This document shows, piece after piece, positions 52,799 through 60,195 of a stretch of DNA of 64,000 bases (position 1 is its first letter; every line of letters begins with the position of its first letter). The position numbers and the translations under genes are program-made. Source of the stretch: Faecalicatena absiana (lineage in GTDB: Bacteria > Bacillota > Bacilli > Lactobacillales > Lactobacillaceae). Under the pieces are notes generated by a model. It saw nothing but the letters and a program-made list of their open reading frames with translations, searched no databases and had not been told where the DNA came from. The stretch spans positions 25,417-89,416 of the forward strand of contig JAEDAG010000003.1 of NCBI GenBank assembly GCA_017309015.1, given 5' to 3'.

Positions 52799-55700
52799 TT
52801 AGAAGTTCTTGGTACTCATGTACTTGGATGGAGCAACAATGTAGTACTTCTTCCCCTTAAGCAGAACCGTGCTGCCGTAGGTATACTTCTTGGTTCCCTT
52901 CTTTACGAGGCCCTTTTGCTTCTTCAGCTTCTTGTTCTTGTAGGTGTAAACATAGCCAGCCTTCTTCACGGTTCGCTTTACGCCGTCAATGTTGCCAGCT
53001 GCTACATACTTGTTCTTGGCAATCTTGTAGTAAAGCTTGTTCTTGATGATCGCGTAGCCTTGTGCGTAAACCTTCTTGCCTGACTTGTAGACGCCCTTGC
53101 TCTTCTTGCCCTTGGCAGTGTAAACGCTGGCGTTGTGCTTGACTTGTACGTACTTGCCCACCTTGGCATAGGTAACCTTCGCCCCGCTCTTCTTGTCGAA
53201 CAGGTACCACTTGCCCTTGATCTTGTGGACGCCAACGAGCATTTGACCCTTTGCGTTGTAGTAGACGGTGACCTTCTTGGACAGCTTGACAAAGCCAGTC
53301 AGCATCTTGCCTGACTTGGCATCGAATTGGTACCACTTGCCGTTAATCTTGTGACGGCCATACAGCATGTGGCCATCTGCGGCATAGTAAACCGTCTTCT
53401 TTTGGCTGGCGATGTAAACGAAGCCCGTCAGCATCTTCCCGCTCAAAGGAGCAAAGTTATACCACTTGCCGTTGATCTTTTGCTGGCCATACAGCATGTG
53501 ACCATCTGCAGCATAGTAAACCGTCTTGTCTTGACTTGGGATGTTGACAAAGCCGGTCAGCATTTCACCAGTGGTCTTGTCGAAGTTGTACCATTGGTCG
53601 TTGATCTTGTGCTGACCATAGTACAAGGCACCGCTGTTGGCATCGAAGTAGTACTTCTTGTTATTGATCGTTTGCGCGCCAAAGACTTGCGCGCCAGTGC
53701 TGGTGCTGTAGTATTGGGTATCGTTGCCAACCTTTTGCCAGCCGGTTTGCTGTGAGATCTTGCCTTCGGCGTTGTCTCTGTACAGGTACCAGTTGCCTTT
53801 CTTGTTTACGCGGTCAATAAAGGTGTCCGTATCCATGCGGGCTTCTTTCAAAGAAGTAGCGACCAGTTCAGGAGCGGCACTGCCTTCATTCCAGTCCCAA
53901 ACGCCTTGCTGCGTCAAGTAGTTTGTGACAACTTGCGTAGTGCCGTCATCCTTGACTTCAACCAAGTAGCTTGGCCCTAAAGTAGCGTTCTTGCCCTTGC
54001 CGGCCACTTCGCCACGGTTGCCCATGTACGGGTTGACCAACAGGAAGTGATTTACAAAGTAATCCTTAGTGTAAGTCTTGCCGTTGACCGTGACGCTGTT
54101 GCCCTTGATGTTGTCTGGATTAATCTTAACCGCATAGTATGAGTAGGTAGCAGTCCGCCAACTAAATGGAGTTGAAGCACCCAGGACCAGACCGTCGCCG
54201 TTCAAAGGAACGAAGTTGCCAGTCAAGCTGTCAGATACAAAGCCAAGCATCGTTACGTTGTCGCCAACCGTTGAGTCGGTGGCCTTGCTCAAATCAGTGT
54301 CAGTGGCGTGACTGATCCGGGCATCAACGAACAAGTAGTACTTGCCGTTCAGCTTCATCAGGTCAGGACGTTCGATTTCGTCACCGGTCAGAACAGTCTG
54401 TACCAATGGGTTGTAAAGCTTTTCGACCTTTGGCTTCTTAGGATTGCTCATATCCAGCTTCATAAAGCCGATTGCGCTGTTAGCCAACTGCGCGCGCATG
54501 GTCATGTCACTGTCACCAACAATCTTGATGATTTCGCTCAAGTTGTAGTTTGCATCGCCACCGTAACGGCCCCATTGGTAAAGGTTTTCGTATTTTTCAG
54601 GATTGGAGCCGTTGTTGCCAGTAGCCGTTTCGAAAGCAACATAGTAATTGCCGTCATCATCTTGGAAGATGTGGCCGTCACGGTTTTGTGGGTTGTCACC
54701 GCCACGGTTGGCACCGCTGGCCCATTGATCAAAGGTTTGGTAGGTAATGCCATCGCCTTCAAAGAGGATTTGGTCGTTTTCAACGTTCTTGATTGAAACG
54801 ACCCCGTTTTCCAAGCCCAAGTTAACGGTTGCGCTGGCTACGCGTTGGTGATTGCTCCCCAATTGGGACAAAACATTAGCATAGTAAAGCTGAACTGAGC
54901 CATCAGAATTGAGCATCGCTGAGCCAGACCATTGGCCACCGGTCACAGGCATATTGTAGCCAAAGATTGAGCCGGCAACCTTCCAGTTGGCAAAGTTGTT
55001 GTCGCCATACTTGTTGTAAAGCAGGTACAAGTGGCTGTCTGACTTGTGAGGAATCCCCATCATGGCTACAACCAGTTGGTAGCCATTCCAGTTTTGAACA
55101 TAACCGGTCTTCGGGTCTTGAACAGGCCATGAGTCCCAGATGTCCATCGTTGCGTTCTCGCCAGTTTCGGCATCCTTGACGCTTTCCAAGGCTGGCATGT
55201 TGACCACCTTGTCGCCCTTAGTCAAAGGCATTTGCGTGTCCTTGTCACGCGTAACCACCTTGTTGGTGATTGAGTCATAATCCTTCAAGGTGTATTGGTT
55301 ATCCATGGTCTTGTTGAAAAGATCAACCTTGTTCAAGACATCAATTGCGCTGTCAGTCAGTTGATCCATGGTGACGCTGCTGCCTTCACGCAGGGCAGCC
55401 GCAATGATCTTCTTGGCCGTATCATTCAGCTTGCCGGCCTTAGTGGTATCCGTTGCTAAAAATGCATTCAGCTTGGCATTGTTGGTAATGTTTTCGCCAG
55501 TGATGTCTTCGCTTTGATACTTCTTTGGCAAGGAAGTAACTGGGCCACCATTGGTTGCCTTGCTGCTCTCAGGGTTTTCTGGCACAGTTGGCACATCAGT
55601 CTTGCCGCCGGTTGATTGATCACCGCTGTCTGGCGCTTTTGGAGTATTACCAGTTGATGAACCTGGTGAGTCCGGCTTGTGGTCCGTCGTACCAGTTTGA

Positions 55701-56173
55701 TCCTTCGTACCAATTTGACTATTGGCAGTGCCAGTAGTAGCAGTCGTTTGGTCATTGGTAGTACCAGTAGCGGTAGTTTGGTCCTTAGTGGTACCAGTAG
55801 TAGTTGCTTGGTCCTTGGTAGTGGCAGTTGCAGTAGTAGCTGCTTGATCCTTGGTAGTACCAGTAGTAGCTGTTTGGCCATTGGTAGTACCAGTAGTAGC
55901 TGTTTGACCATTGGTAGTACCAGTAGTAGCTGCTTGGTCCTTGGTAGTAGCAGTTGCAGTAGTAGTAGTTTGATCCTTGGTAGTAGCAGTTGCAGCATTA
56001 GCAGTAGTACCAGCATTAACTGCCGCTTGTGCCTGGCTTACAGTAGTATTAGCGTTCGCATCTTTATTAGTGTCAGCATGTACGGTGCCTGCTCCTAAAA
56101 GCAGTGAAGCCGTAAAGGCTGATGCCAGGATGCTTAAGCTTGAAAGCTTAGTATTAAATTTCTTTTCTGACAT
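52799..56173 (-). CDS. GH68 fructansucrase (levan/inulosucrase), copy 2
   Basis: A 1124-residue secreted paralogue of the gene at 47716 with the same plan: signal peptide, Thr-rich linker, GH68 core with IWDSW, NRDGH and DEIERPD, wall-binding repeats and two SLAP repeats. Differences cluster in the linker, which is ~30 residues longer through TTGTTNGQTA/TTKDQ repeats, and in scattered substitutions (for example NMPVTGG for NMAVTGG). The rest is nearly identical, indicating recent duplication or gene conversion. An IS256-family element lies just upstream and may supply a -35 box (56260-56265). Start at ATG 56173 with GGAAAGG. Confidence 0.92.
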   Translation of the reverse strand: MSEKKFNTKLSSLSILASAFTASLLLGAGTVHADTNKDANANTTVSQAQAAVNAGTTANAATATTKDQTTTTATATTKDQAATTGTTNGQTATTGTTNGQTATTGTTKDQAATTATATTKDQATTTGTTKDQTTATGTTNDQTTATTGTANSQIGTKDQTGTTDHKPDSPGSSTGNTPKAPDSGDQSTGGKTDVPTVPENPESSKATNGGPVTSLPKKYQSEDITGENITNNAKLNAFLATDTTKAGKLNDTAKKIIAAALREGSSVTMDQLTDSAIDVLNKVDLFNKTMDNQYTLKDYDSITNKVVTRDKDTQMPLTKGDKVVNMPALESVKDAETGENATMDIWDSWPVQDPKTGYVQNWNGYQLVVAMMGIPHKSDSHLYLLYNKYGDNNFANWKVAGSIFGYNMPVTGGQWSGSAMLNSDGSVQLYYANVLSQLGSNHQRVASATVNLGLENGVVSIKNVENDQILFEGDGITYQTFDQWASGANRGGDNPQNRDGHIFQDDDGNYYVAFETATGNNGSNPEKYENLYQWGRYGGDANYNLSEIIKIVGDSDMTMRAQLANSAIGFMKLDMSNPKKPKVEKLYNPLVQTVLTGDEIERPDLMKLNGKYYLFVDARISHATDTDLSKATDSTVGDNVTMLGFVSDSLTGNFVPLNGDGLVLGASTPFSWRTATYSYYAVKINPDNIKGNSVTVNGKTYTKDYFVNHFLLVNPYMGNRGEVAGKGKNATLGPSYLVEVKDDGTTQVVTNYLTQQGVWDWNEGSAAPELVATSLKEARMDTDTFIDRVNKKGNWYLYRDNAEGKISQQTGWQKVGNDTQYYSTSTGAQVFGAQTINNKKYYFDANSGALYYGQHKINDQWYNFDKTTGEMLTGFVNIPSQDKTVYYAADGHMLYGQQKINGKWYNFAPLSGKMLTGFVYIASQKKTVYYAADGHMLYGRHKINGKWYQFDAKSGKMLTGFVKLSKKVTVYYNAKGQMLVGVHKIKGKWYLFDKKSGAKVTYAKVGKYVQVKHNASVYTAKGKKSKGVYKSGKKVYAQGYAIIKNKLYYKIAKNKYVAAGNIDGVKRTVKKAGYVYTYKNKKLKKQKGLVKKGTKKYTYGSTVLLKGKKYYIVAPSKYMSTKNF
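55780..55960 (-). repeat. 30-bp tandem repeats in the GH68 copy 2 linker
   Basis: Plus strand unit cagtagtagctgtttggcca plus ten more bases, repeated with small changes (15- and 30-bp periods), encoding TTGTTNGQTA-type blocks. Copy 1 lacks this expansion. Confidence 0.75.
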
Positions 56174-56237
56174 ACAGTCACCTTTCCCTTGATAAATTGA
56201 TAACACTTGACTAGATTATTTTAACTCATTTTTAGCA

Positions 56238-56265
56238 TAATTATCTTATTTTTTGAGACTGTCAA
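56238..56265 (-). promoter_or_regulatory. Possible IS256-derived hybrid promoter for GH68 copy 2
   Basis: Minus strand TTGACA (56260-56265) lies inside the IS left inverted repeat and points outward. Sixteen bases on is TAATTA (56238-56243). IS256-family ends are known to donate outward -35 boxes; use here is inferred. Confidence 0.5.
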
Positions 56266-57619
56266 TTCTTTTGTGTAAATAAATCTTTCCGGCTAATTGA
56301 TTCTTTAACTGTTTTTTAATCGAAGTACGATTCCAAGGTGTCTGCTACTTGACCAAAGCCCTTGTGAACTCGATTAGCGTTGCGGTCGTTATAGTCGATA
56401 ACTTGGCTACCCAAAAAGTTGTCCAGTGATTCTTCGCTAGGGAACTCTGATTTAGGATTGGTCTTTCGCTTGATCATGCGGTTTATCGATTCGATCATGT
56501 TCGTTGAGTAGATTGAAGGACGGATTTGCTTTGGATACTGGTAAAAGACAAGCATGTCTTCTTCGAGTTTCCGCAGGTCCTTGATCATTCTGGAGTACTT
56601 TGATCCATAGGCTTCGTAAAAGGCGTGCAGAACAGTTTCTACTTCTTTTTGGTTAGTTTGCTTATGGACTTGCTTAAAAGCATTCAGAATCTCAGCACGA
56701 TCGGTCACACGGACTTTTTGGCTGATGTTGCGCATGATGTGAATTAGACAACGTTGGAATTTAGACTTTGGGTAATACTGCTTTAACATGTCCTTGATGC
56801 CCACAAAGCCATCTGACAAGAACAGTTCAACCTGCTCGAGGCCACGTTCTTTGAAGTCGGTGATCATTTCACTCCAAACTTCAAGATTTTCTACCGGAGC
56901 GATCCGATAGTCAATGATCTCTTTATTGCCATTAGGCTTAATTCCCACGGCGATATAAACCGCCTCGCGCTGGTACGTATCTCTACGCAGAGGAATATAC
57001 GTAGCGTCAAGATAAACGCAGAAGAACTTGTCGCTCAAGCGCCGTTGATGATAGCTTTCAACTTGACTGGCTACCTGCTTTGAGATGTTTGAGACGGTGC
57101 CTGCAGAATAGTAGCTGCCGTACATTTTCTCGATCAGCTCAGAGATCTCTCTGGTTGTTACACCATGCGAATAGAGCTGGATCACAGTGGATTCCAGTGC
57201 ATCGGTGTGCTGACCATATGCAGGAAGAGTTTGTTGGTGAAACTCGCCGTTTCTGTCCCGGGGAACTTGAACCTTGATAGGCCCAAACTGCGTCTTGATC
57301 TGTCTAAAGTAGCTTCCATTCCGGGAGTTTCCAGAGTTCCAGCCGTTTCTATCGTAGGGATTATAGCCAAGAAAGGCGGTCAATTCGCTTTCCAGGAGCA
57401 GATTGAGTCCTTCCTCGAGCTGAGTCCGCATGAATTTGTCAAATTTCTCCTTGTCGAATAGCGCATTGAGGCATTCTCTGTTAAAATCAGTCATAAGGGA
57501 TTCCTTTCGTATTGATAGTGTTCAAATCAATTATACGGAAAAGGAGTCCCTTTTCTTATACCCAATTTTGATTTACTTTAAGGAACTGTTCATCCTTACA
57601 CATAAGATTATACGGTCTC
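56255..57619 (-). mobile_element. Complete IS256-family insertion sequence
   Basis: 1365 bp bounded by imperfect 24-bp inverted repeats: 56255-56278 (gagactgtcaattc...) and 57596-57619 (reading inward gagaccgtataatc...). They share GAGAC, GT and the TGTGTAA end. One intact transposase gene. No target-site duplication is obvious at the flanks. Inserted about 80 bases upstream of the GH68 copy 2 start. Confidence 0.88.
56316..57494 (-). CDS. IS256-family transposase
   Basis: A 392-residue Mutator-type DDE transposase, full length. Features: N-terminal LLESELTAFLGYNPYDRNGWNSGNSRNG, first Asp in YLDATYIPLRRD, second in LFLSDGFVGIKDML, and the CLIHIMRNISQK motif with conserved Cys/His. The final Glu is in STNMIESINRMIKRKTN. 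The frame is intact, so the element may be active. Confidence 0.95.
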   Translation of the reverse strand: MTDFNRECLNALFDKEKFDKFMRTQLEEGLNLLLESELTAFLGYNPYDRNGWNSGNSRNGSYFRQIKTQFGPIKVQVPRDRNGEFHQQTLPAYGQHTDALESTVIQLYSHGVTTREISELIEKMYGSYYSAGTVSNISKQVASQVESYHQRRLSDKFFCVYLDATYIPLRRDTYQREAVYIAVGIKPNGNKEIIDYRIAPVENLEVWSEMITDFKERGLEQVELFLSDGFVGIKDMLKQYYPKSKFQRCLIHIMRNISQKVRVTDRAEILNAFKQVHKQTNQKEVETVLHAFYEAYGSKYSRMIKDLRKLEEDMLVFYQYPKQIRPSIYSTNMIESINRMIKRKTNPKSEFPSEESLDNFLGSQVIDYNDRNANRVHKGFGQVADTLESYFD

Positions 57620-58127
57620 TACGCTTTTAGTGTATCTAAAGAGCTTTTTTATTATTTTAAGTTTTTCTTCTTATTATTTCATATTTGTTTACAGCGAAAG
57701 TTAATCTTCGTAACTAGAAAGCGCTTATTCCAGGCATAGTTTAAATAATGCCTCTCATTCTTCTATCGAAAGTGGTAGTCTTAAAAAACATATTTTTGTC
57801 ACGCTTTCGTCCTAACCCCCTGCCAATAAAATTTTATCCGTTATTTATCCGGAATTGAACGCATATTTCTTGCGCCGCAGGCACTTTCTGTGTATGATCG
57901 TCATTAGGAAAAGGGCCAAGAGGTCAGTAGCCCCAGCCCCTTTTCCTACGGTTCGCAAATATACTTTTTTCTTATATATTGCATTTTTTGATACACATTT
58001 TTGTAGTAACACAATTAATCGGCACGCGGATATCGCTCACTTTATAAGAATTCAATTCCTTTCTATATTTTTCTGATACCCTAATCATCCGCCTGCCATC
58101 CCCTTTTTACATTACACCAATAACACA
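57620..58127. other. AT-rich non-coding gap
   Basis: No convincing gene. It contains an isolated hairpin aggaaaaggg/cccttttcct (about 57906-57947) in otherwise low-complexity AT-rich DNA, including a short GC-richer patch (57866-57950). Confidence 0.5.
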
Positions 58128-58163
58128 AAAGAAGCCTCAACTGCAGTTTGAGGCTTCTTTCTT
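58128..58163 (-). terminator. Terminator of the XRE regulator gene
   Basis: Stem aaagaagcctcaa / tttgaggcttcttt, loop ctgcag, T-rich on the minus strand. Confidence 0.85.
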
Positions 58164-58169
58164 GTCTGT

Positions 58170-58556
58170 TTATAATTTCTTAGCTTCATCCGCGATATCG
58201 CAGCGCATAAGCTTTTCGAGCATGCTAATGTATTCTTTGGGCACCTTGTGGCCCTTATAGGTGAACTTGAGATTGCCATCGCTGATTTCAATCACCTTGT
58301 CCACCTGATATTTATCCCACTCCTTGTTGGCCTGCAAGACCGTTTCAGCCGGCAATCCAGCCATAATGCTGGTCTTTGGGACGTCAAAGAGCTTGGCCAT
58401 CTTGCTGACGGCCTTCATCCGCGGAGCCTTGCGACCAACTTCCCAATTGGAGACGGTCTGCTTGGAAACGTTAAGCAGATTCGCTAAATCCTGCTGGCTC
58501 AGCCCCTTTTTCTTCCGCAACTCTTTCAAGTAGCGGCCAATCATATTATCTTCCAT
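58170..58556 (-). CDS. XRE-family transcriptional regulator
   Basis: A 128-residue cytosolic DNA-binding protein. The helix-turn-helix of the Cro/CI (XRE) type is at ~8-62: IGRYLKELRKKKGLSQQDLANLLNVSKQTVSNWEVGRKAP. The C-terminal ~60 residues are unassigned. ATG 58556 used, with AGGTGG upstream; a GTG five codons earlier (58571) is possible. Two imperfect direct repeats upstream (58582-58604 and 58626-58649) may be its operator. Confidence 0.85.
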   Translation of the reverse strand: MEDNMIGRYLKELRKKKGLSQQDLANLLNVSKQTVSNWEVGRKAPRMKAVSKMAKLFDVPKTSIMAGLPAETVLQANKEWDKYQVDKVIEISDGNLKFTYKGHKVPKEYISMLEKLMRCDIADEAKKL

Positions 58557-58581
58557 AACTAATTTCACCACCTGGGCTTAG

Positions 58582-58649
58582 CCTAACATATTTTTGAACT
58601 AAATGAAATAATTATTAAAAGTAATCCGTAACATTTTTGTAAACTAAAT
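58582..58649 (-). promoter_or_regulatory. Direct repeats upstream of the XRE gene (candidate operator)
   Basis: cctaacatatttttgaacta and ccgtaacatttttgtaaact, each continuing with aaat, 44 bp apart, agree at roughly 19 of 23 positions. Spacing is about four helical turns. Confidence 0.45.
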
Positions 58650-58656
58650 AAAAAAT

Positions 58657-58690
58657 AAATGAGTCAGGGCTTACATCCCTGACTCATTTA
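58657..58690 (-). terminator. Terminator of gpsA
   Basis: Stem taaatgagtcaggg / ccctgactcattta, loop about six bases. Confidence 0.85.
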
Positions 58691-58723
58691 ACTATACAGT
58701 TATTTTTATTTACTTCATAAAAG

Positions 58724-59737
58724 TTAGATAACCATCTCGGACTTCTTCTCCCGGTGCATCAATTGGTAGATGACCTTGCGCGGTTCGGCGTGACCGTTGA
58801 CGACGGAGTCAACGGCGAAGACGATTGGCATTTCAACTTCGTACTTCTTGGACAGTTCCAAGGCAGCTGGGATGGCATTGATCCCTTCAACCACCATGCC
58901 GACTTCCTTCTTGGCTTCTTCGGCGCTCTTGCCTTGGCCGATCAAGAAGCCCGCGTTGTAGTTGCGGCTTTCCTTGCTGGTGGCGGTCACGATCAAGTCG
59001 CCCATGCCGGCCAGACCGTCAAATGAGCTTTCCTTGCCGCCCATCTTGAGGCCCAGGCGCTTGATTTCCGCCATCCCGCGGATGATCAAGGCTGCCCGCA
59101 TGTTGTCGCCGTAGCCCAAGCCGGAGCAAATCCCGCTGGCCAAGGCAATGACGTTCTTCAGCGCCCCGCAGAGCTCAACACCCAGGCGGTCAGCGTTGGT
59201 GTAAACGCGCATGTTGTCGTTCATGAAGACGTCTTGAACCTTTTCGGCCGTTTCCTTGTCTTCACAAGCTGAAACGATGGTCGTTGGCAGGTCCTTGGCA
59301 ACTTCTTCAGCGTGGGTTGGGCCTGACAGAGCCACGTACTTGACGTTGTCGTGCTTGCCGTCCTTGGTCAGAACGTCTTGGATGACGCCAGTCAAGGTCA
59401 GCAGCGTGTCTGGCTCAATCCCCTTGGCCACGTCCACGATGATCTGGCCGTCTGGAATGAACGGCGCTGCCGTCTTAGCCGTTGATCTGACGAAAACGGA
59501 AGGAACGGCAAAAAGGATGATGTCCTTGTCTTCGCAAGCTTGGGCAACTTCCTTGGTAAACTTGATCGCGTCCGGAATAACCATGCCTGGCAAGTTCTTT
59601 TGGCGGCGCGTGGTCGCGAGCTGGTCAACTTCGGCTGGCAAAGCTGACCAAACGGTCACGTCATGACCTGAATTGCTAAGCATCCGGGCCAAAGCCATGC
59701 CCCAAGTACCTGCCCCCAAAACACCAATTTTCGCCAT
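58724..59737 (-). CDS. gpsA: NAD(P)-dependent glycerol-3-phosphate dehydrogenase
   Basis: Reduces dihydroxyacetone phosphate to sn-glycerol-3-phosphate for phospholipid and teichoic acid synthesis; its product is also the substrate of the TagD enzyme encoded here. 337 residues. Rossmann start KIGVLGAGTWGMALARML, then LSGPTHAEEVA, the substrate Lys region GALKNVIALASGICSGLGYGDNMRAALI and FDGLAGMGDLIVTATS. ATG 59737 with GAGG, and an extended -10 (TGTTATAAT, TATAAT at 59849-59854) about 110 bases upstream. Confidence 0.95.
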   Translation of the reverse strand: MAKIGVLGAGTWGMALARMLSNSGHDVTVWSALPAEVDQLATTRRQKNLPGMVIPDAIKFTKEVAQACEDKDIILFAVPSVFVRSTAKTAAPFIPDGQIIVDVAKGIEPDTLLTLTGVIQDVLTKDGKHDNVKYVALSGPTHAEEVAKDLPTTIVSACEDKETAEKVQDVFMNDNMRVYTNADRLGVELCGALKNVIALASGICSGLGYGDNMRAALIIRGMAEIKRLGLKMGGKESSFDGLAGMGDLIVTATSKESRNYNAGFLIGQGKSAEEAKKEVGMVVEGINAIPAALELSKKYEVEMPIVFAVDSVVNGHAEPRKVIYQLMHREKKSEMVI

Positions 59738-59848
59738 ATTATTACCTCACTTAATTGTTAATTCCTTATGTAAAAGCAATCTCCCTAGGCTAAAAAGCTC
59801 CAGAAGATTGCCTGAATTTGTCTACTGAATTGTACTAACTCGTGTTCA

Positions 59849-59857
59849 ATTATAACA
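59849..59857 (-). promoter_or_regulatory. gpsA promoter (extended -10)
   Basis: Minus strand TGTTATAAT. The ~110-base leader contains an inverted repeat gcaatct/agattgc around 59780-59815. Confidence 0.6.
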
Positions 59858-59859
59858 CT

Positions 59860-60127
59860 CTCGGCCCGCTTGGCAGCTCTCCCCCAAAAAGATTATCCAA
59901 AACATTAACTTTGACTCAGTTTCAGAAAGAATGGAAGAATCAGCTAAAGCGCTTACGGCCACCTCGTATTGTACGGGACTTGGCCGCTTTTCGCAAGGCA
60001 ATTACATCCCTATAAGAAATTACTTATGCAAATTCCGCTCGCACTCCAGGGTCAAAGCACTTTCATCGGCGATATGGTGGTTTTTAATTAGTTTTTAGTC
60101 TCGGTTGCAGATTGTAAGCGATCACCA
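59860..60127. other. Intergenic region between gpsA and the GGDEF gene
   Basis: No gene. A stem-loop with arms cggcca/tggccg (about 59955-59990, then TTTT) could be a terminator-like remnant. Confidence 0.4.
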
Positions 60128-60177
60128 TGTTATAATGGAAGGAACATATTGTTTTTGGAGCGCGCGACTTGCTCCAA
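60128..60177 (+). promoter_or_regulatory. Promoter and 5' hairpin of the GGDEF gene
   Basis: Extended -10 TGTTATAAT (TATAAT 60131-60136). The leader then forms ttggagc/gctccaa (about 60155-60177) just ahead of the start region. Confidence 0.5.
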
Positions 60178-60195
60178 CTATCTTAGGTATAACAC

